Below are positions 61,407-64,000 of a stretch of 64,000 bases of DNA, in pieces. The position numbers and the translations under genes were made by a program. How positions within the stretch are numbered: the first letter of the stretch is position 1; each line of letters begins with the position of its first letter. The stretch comes from Pelagirhabdus alkalitolerans (GTDB lineage: Bacteria; Bacillota; Bacilli; Bacillales; Amphibacillaceae): positions 248,001 through 312,000 of the forward strand of contig NZ_FMYI01000003.1 in the NCBI RefSeq assembly GCF_900096905.1, written 5' to 3'. The notes below the pieces were generated by a model, which was given only the letters and a program-made list of their open reading frames with translations, did not search any database and was not told the origin of the DNA.

Positions 61407-62876
61407 ATGTTAATTTGGATATTTTTAGTTATAATAATCGGTATAGTACTATTAAATTTATTATCAATATTCTATGATAAAAATGATGAAGAAATTGTGA
61501 ATATAGAAAATAAGATTACACCAATAATGAATAATGATATAGAAGGTAATGTAATTCATAATATTTATCACATATTTAGTGATAGTGAAGATGTTGTTAA
61601 TACAACACTTGTAATGGAGGATGATGCACTTATCTTTAAAACTCCTTCTAAGATAGAGAGTATTATTCTGGGAACGGAACTTTATAGAACGGAAATAGTA
61701 TCAGGCAATACTCTTCGAATATTTGATCAAACAGATAAATATAAAGAAGTAATTATTAGTGAAGAAATAAAGAAACTGAATGCAATTGATTCATTTTTCA
61801 AGAGCTTAACTGTGAAAAATAGAAATAAAATGATTCAGTTTAAAAAGAAAGTTGAAGTTGCAAACGAACAATTAATAGCAAATGAAGAATTAGTTAAATT
61901 AGCAGAAGGATTTATAACAAAAATTGACCAAAATATATTTCGTGATTTTAATTACTATATTGTTTTAGAACGCTCTCTATTATTTTATAGTCCCATAGGC
62001 TTATTTTCTCTTGATATCTCATCTCAGAATTATTATAAATCTAACTCTGTTAATGAAGGATATGAAAATGTTGTTGATATGAATATCATATCAAATTATA
62101 TTAATGAACATTTTAATTCATTTGCTCAGATATACAATCGTTTTTTGAAAAGTGAGCTATCAGAACGGGAAATATACATATTTTTGTGGGATTATTTAAA
62201 GCGAATAGCTGTTCCGCTATTTGGAAATGAATTTATATACAATTATTCACACGCATTTGATAAAGAGAGTAATATAGAAACAATAATAGAAAAAAGTCTT
62301 TATCATAACATAATCAATTTTGATAATATGGAGACAATGTCTTTATTTACATATTATACAATGGATAGTAAGTATTTGGATACTAATAATTTTATTTATG
62401 GCTTTATAATTATAATGAATAAGTATTTAGAAATAAGAAAATTTAAAGAATTAAAAGATTATGAAGAGATGTTATTAGTAAGTGAAGAAGAAATGAGTAA
62501 GGAAATCACTATTAATGATATAGACTTGATGAGTGGATATGATTTTGAAGGAATTGTGGGTAAATTATTTGAAAAGATGGACTATGTAGTGGAAATTACA
62601 AAATCTTCTGGTGATCAAGGGGTAGATGTTATAGCTAATAAATATAATCACTCAATAGGAATTCAAACAAAATTATATTCTAGACCTGTAAATAATAATG
62701 CGGTTCAAGAAGTAGTTGCAGGTCTTAAATATTATAAGCTAAGTAAAGGCTATGTAATAACAAATAATTATTTTACTGATTCCGCCATAAAATTAGCGGA
62801 ATCTAATAATATAGTTTTATGGGATAGGGATGAATTGATTGATAAATTAAACCGATTCAAAGTTATGAGAGTCTAG
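61407..62876 (+). CDS. Membrane-anchored Mrr-type restriction endonuclease-like protein
   Basis: The 489-aa protein has an N-terminal membrane segment (LIWIFLVIIIGIVLLNLLSIFY), a large central region of unknown fold, and a C-terminal Mrr_cat-like nuclease domain (about 385-485). The domain shows GYDFEGIVGKLFEKMDY, the catalytic core GDQGVDVI followed by IGIQTKLY (D-QxK), and VQEVVAGLKYYKLSKGYVIT. Such domains cut modified or foreign DNA; the membrane anchor suggests surveillance at the cell surface, which is inference. Codon use is much more AT-rich than the neighbours, a sign of transfer. GGGAGGGAAATAA precedes ATG 61407. Confidence 0.8.
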   Translation: MLIWIFLVIIIGIVLLNLLSIFYDKNDEEIVNIENKITPIMNNDIEGNVIHNIYHIFSDSEDVVNTTLVMEDDALIFKTPSKIESIILGTELYRTEIVSGNTLRIFDQTDKYKEVIISEEIKKLNAIDSFFKSLTVKNRNKMIQFKKKVEVANEQLIANEELVKLAEGFITKIDQNIFRDFNYYIVLERSLLFYSPIGLFSLDISSQNYYKSNSVNEGYENVVDMNIISNYINEHFNSFAQIYNRFLKSELSEREIYIFLWDYLKRIAVPLFGNEFIYNYSHAFDKESNIETIIEKSLYHNIINFDNMETMSLFTYYTMDSKYLDTNNFIYGFIIIMNKYLEIRKFKELKDYEEMLLVSEEEMSKEITINDIDLMSGYDFEGIVGKLFEKMDYVVEITKSSGDQGVDVIANKYNHSIGIQTKLYSRPVNNNAVQEVVAGLKYYKLSKGYVITNNYFTDSAIKLAESNNIVLWDRDELIDKLNRFKVMRV

Positions 62877-62981
62877 TTATTCTATTTTTATTTATCACAA
62901 AGAGCTTTTTCGCTCCCTTCTATTAGATGATTAGTATCGTAAAAGAATGATATGTTCGAAATGAGTTAAAATGTAAGGTAA

Positions 62982-64000
62982 GTGGCATACAAAATTAATT
63001 GCCGTTTAACGCAATTCCCTATTGCCAAATACATTGATTTATATGCTTAAGAAATTGCTAAACAAGGATTTAATTTATGGGGTGGCTCAAGACCCTCTGT
63101 TCCTGGAACGTGGTCTAATTTTCACATGTGTCGTGTTCCATCGCAAAGAGGTATTCCAGCAATTCTTACGGAAAATGGCTTTATGACAAATCCGAGTGAT
63201 TTTGAGTGGATTTTTGGTAGCAAGAAGGATGAGTATGCTGAGAAGTGTGCGACTGCTATCTTTAATGCAATTCAATTATATTTAGGTGAAAAGATTGATG
63301 GAAAAACCTCTTCACCTCAAAAACTTGATAATAGAGTGTTATACAGACGTTCGTAAATCTGCAAGCGATTCTAACTCACAGGTTGGTGCTTTCCATGAGT
63401 TAGACAATGCAAAAGAGTTGGCGGATAGTGAAAGATTAAACGTATATGACCAAACAGGCAAACTTATTTATTCGTCTGGATCTGCAAGTCAAGCACCTGT
63501 TTCTAGTCCCGATCCATCACCAGTACCTGCGAATAAGAACAACACTAGCTACACTGGTGCATCTGTAGTAGATTATCTGAATCTTTCTAGCAATAGTCAC
63601 CTTGGTGATTCTTCTCTAGCTAACCGTAAAAAGTTAGCTGTGGAATATAAGATTGTATCAAGCGAATCACAGTTTTCTGGAACCGGCAAACAGAACACAG
63701 ACTTATTAAATGCATTGAGAGGTGGTTCTAAACCTGTATCAACGCCTGCCCCTAAACCGGCAGTTAAATCAATTGACCAATTAGCACAAGAAGTTATTGA
63801 CGGAAAACATGGAACAGGTGATGCTCGTAGAAAGTTACTTGGTAGTCAATACAATGTTGTTCAAGCTAGGGTTAACCAGATACTATCTGGCAGTACTGCG
63901 AACGCATCAGCGCCTAAGAAATCAATTAGCCAAATGGCAACGGAAGTTCTTAGAGGTGATCACGGTGATGGCCATAAAAATAGACGTGAATCACTAGGTA
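62982..64000 (+). pseudogene. Remnant of a phage-type N-acetylmuramoyl-L-alanine amidase with CPL-7 repeats
   Basis: The N-terminal half of an amidase_3 domain is missing. The remaining frame has a TAA at 63048-63050, then reads through IAKQGFNLWGGSRPSVPGTW and ILTENGFMTNPSDFEW (with the catalytic Glu) to 63356. A frameshift near 63335 is needed to continue into SQVGAFHELDNAKELADSE and a linker rich in P and S. A conserved YTGASVVDYLNLSSNS block and two CPL-7 (CW_7) cell-wall-binding repeats follow (SIDQLAQEVIDGKHGTGDAR, and SISQMATEVLRGDHGDG cut by the window edge). GC content is higher than in the neighbouring Mrr gene. It is a decayed prophage lysin fragment. Confidence 0.8.

Noticed and set aside
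61244..61477. 77-codon plus-strand ORF before the Mrr-like gene
   Set aside because: Low-complexity asparagine/isoleucine-rich frame without a ribosome binding site; it overlaps the real gene in another frame.
63126..63356. Independent 76-codon gene
   Set aside because: The frame continues upstream without a start (IAKQGFNLWGG) and is plainly the C-terminal part of an amidase domain, so it belongs to the pseudogene.
1..64000. CRISPR arrays, rRNA genes, transposase genes and classical riboswitches or T-boxes
   Set aside because: I looked for regular repeats, rRNA cores, transposase motifs and the T-box sequence GGGTGGTACCGCG and saw none.

Overview
The window is a chromosomal segment of a low-GC, endospore-forming member of the Bacillaceae. 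The gene order follows the Bacillus subtilis yqf-yqg-yqh-spo0A region closely: glyQS-yqfL-dnaG-sigA-trmK-nif3-cshB-nfo, sodA-pbpA, rpmG-fthC, glcK-ltaS-yqgX, comGA-GG, yqhG/H/L-mntR-yqhO/P/R/T-efp, spoIIIAA-AH, accBC-yqhY-nusB-folD-xseAB-ispA, then tlyA-argR-recN-spoIVB-spo0A. Sporulation (spoIIIA operon, spoIVB, spo0A) and a full competence pilus operon are present. Several genes usual in these positions are absent: ispH, ispG and dxs (MEP isoprenoid pathway), cccA (cytochrome c-550), gcvT-gcvP and lipM. This suggests a fermentative Bacillaceae that makes isoprenoids another way, something like Amphibacillus. The genus is a guess; the family-level call is firm.

Layout. 1-13.4 kb: translation, replication and transcription core (glyS, dnaG, sigA) and DNA repair genes. 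A complex region sits before dnaG, with a structured candidate leader, a perfect Spo0A box and a sigma-H-like promoter. 13.4-16 kb: a Na/Pi cotransporter behind a Pho-box-like repeat, then a six-tRNA cluster (Asn, Met, His, Ile2, Ser, Phe). 16-26 kb: sodA, a class B PBP, L33, folate salvage, glucokinase and LTA synthase. 26-30 kb (minus strand): the seven-gene comG operon. 30-38 kb: the yqh block, mntR and efp. 38-44 kb: a broken membrane-protein gene, a HAD phosphatase and spoIIIAA-AH behind a sigma-E-type promoter. 44.3-47.9 kb: an accessory insertion between spoIIIAH and accB with a MazG-like pyrophosphohydrolase, a phospholipase-D/helicase protein and a small membrane protein. 48-54.2 kb: fatty-acid and isoprenoid housekeeping, with a strong FapR-operator match over the accB start region. 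54.3-55.5 kb: an OLE RNA gene (about 600 nt) with its own promoter, followed by oapA. 55.5-61 kb: tlyA-argR-recN-spoIVB-spo0A. 61.1-64 kb: a second accessory patch, with an AT-rich, membrane-anchored Mrr-type nuclease and the decayed C-terminal part of a phage-type amidase with CPL-7 repeats.

The most notable element is the OLE RNA-OapA ribonucleoprotein locus. OLE is one of the largest structured bacterial noncoding RNAs and normally lies between ispA and dxs. Here it keeps its place after ispA, but dxs is gone and the next gene is tlyA. The second is the PLD-helicase/MazG-like pair, a candidate nucleic-acid repair or defence cassette. No CRISPR array, rRNA operon or intact insertion sequence was seen.
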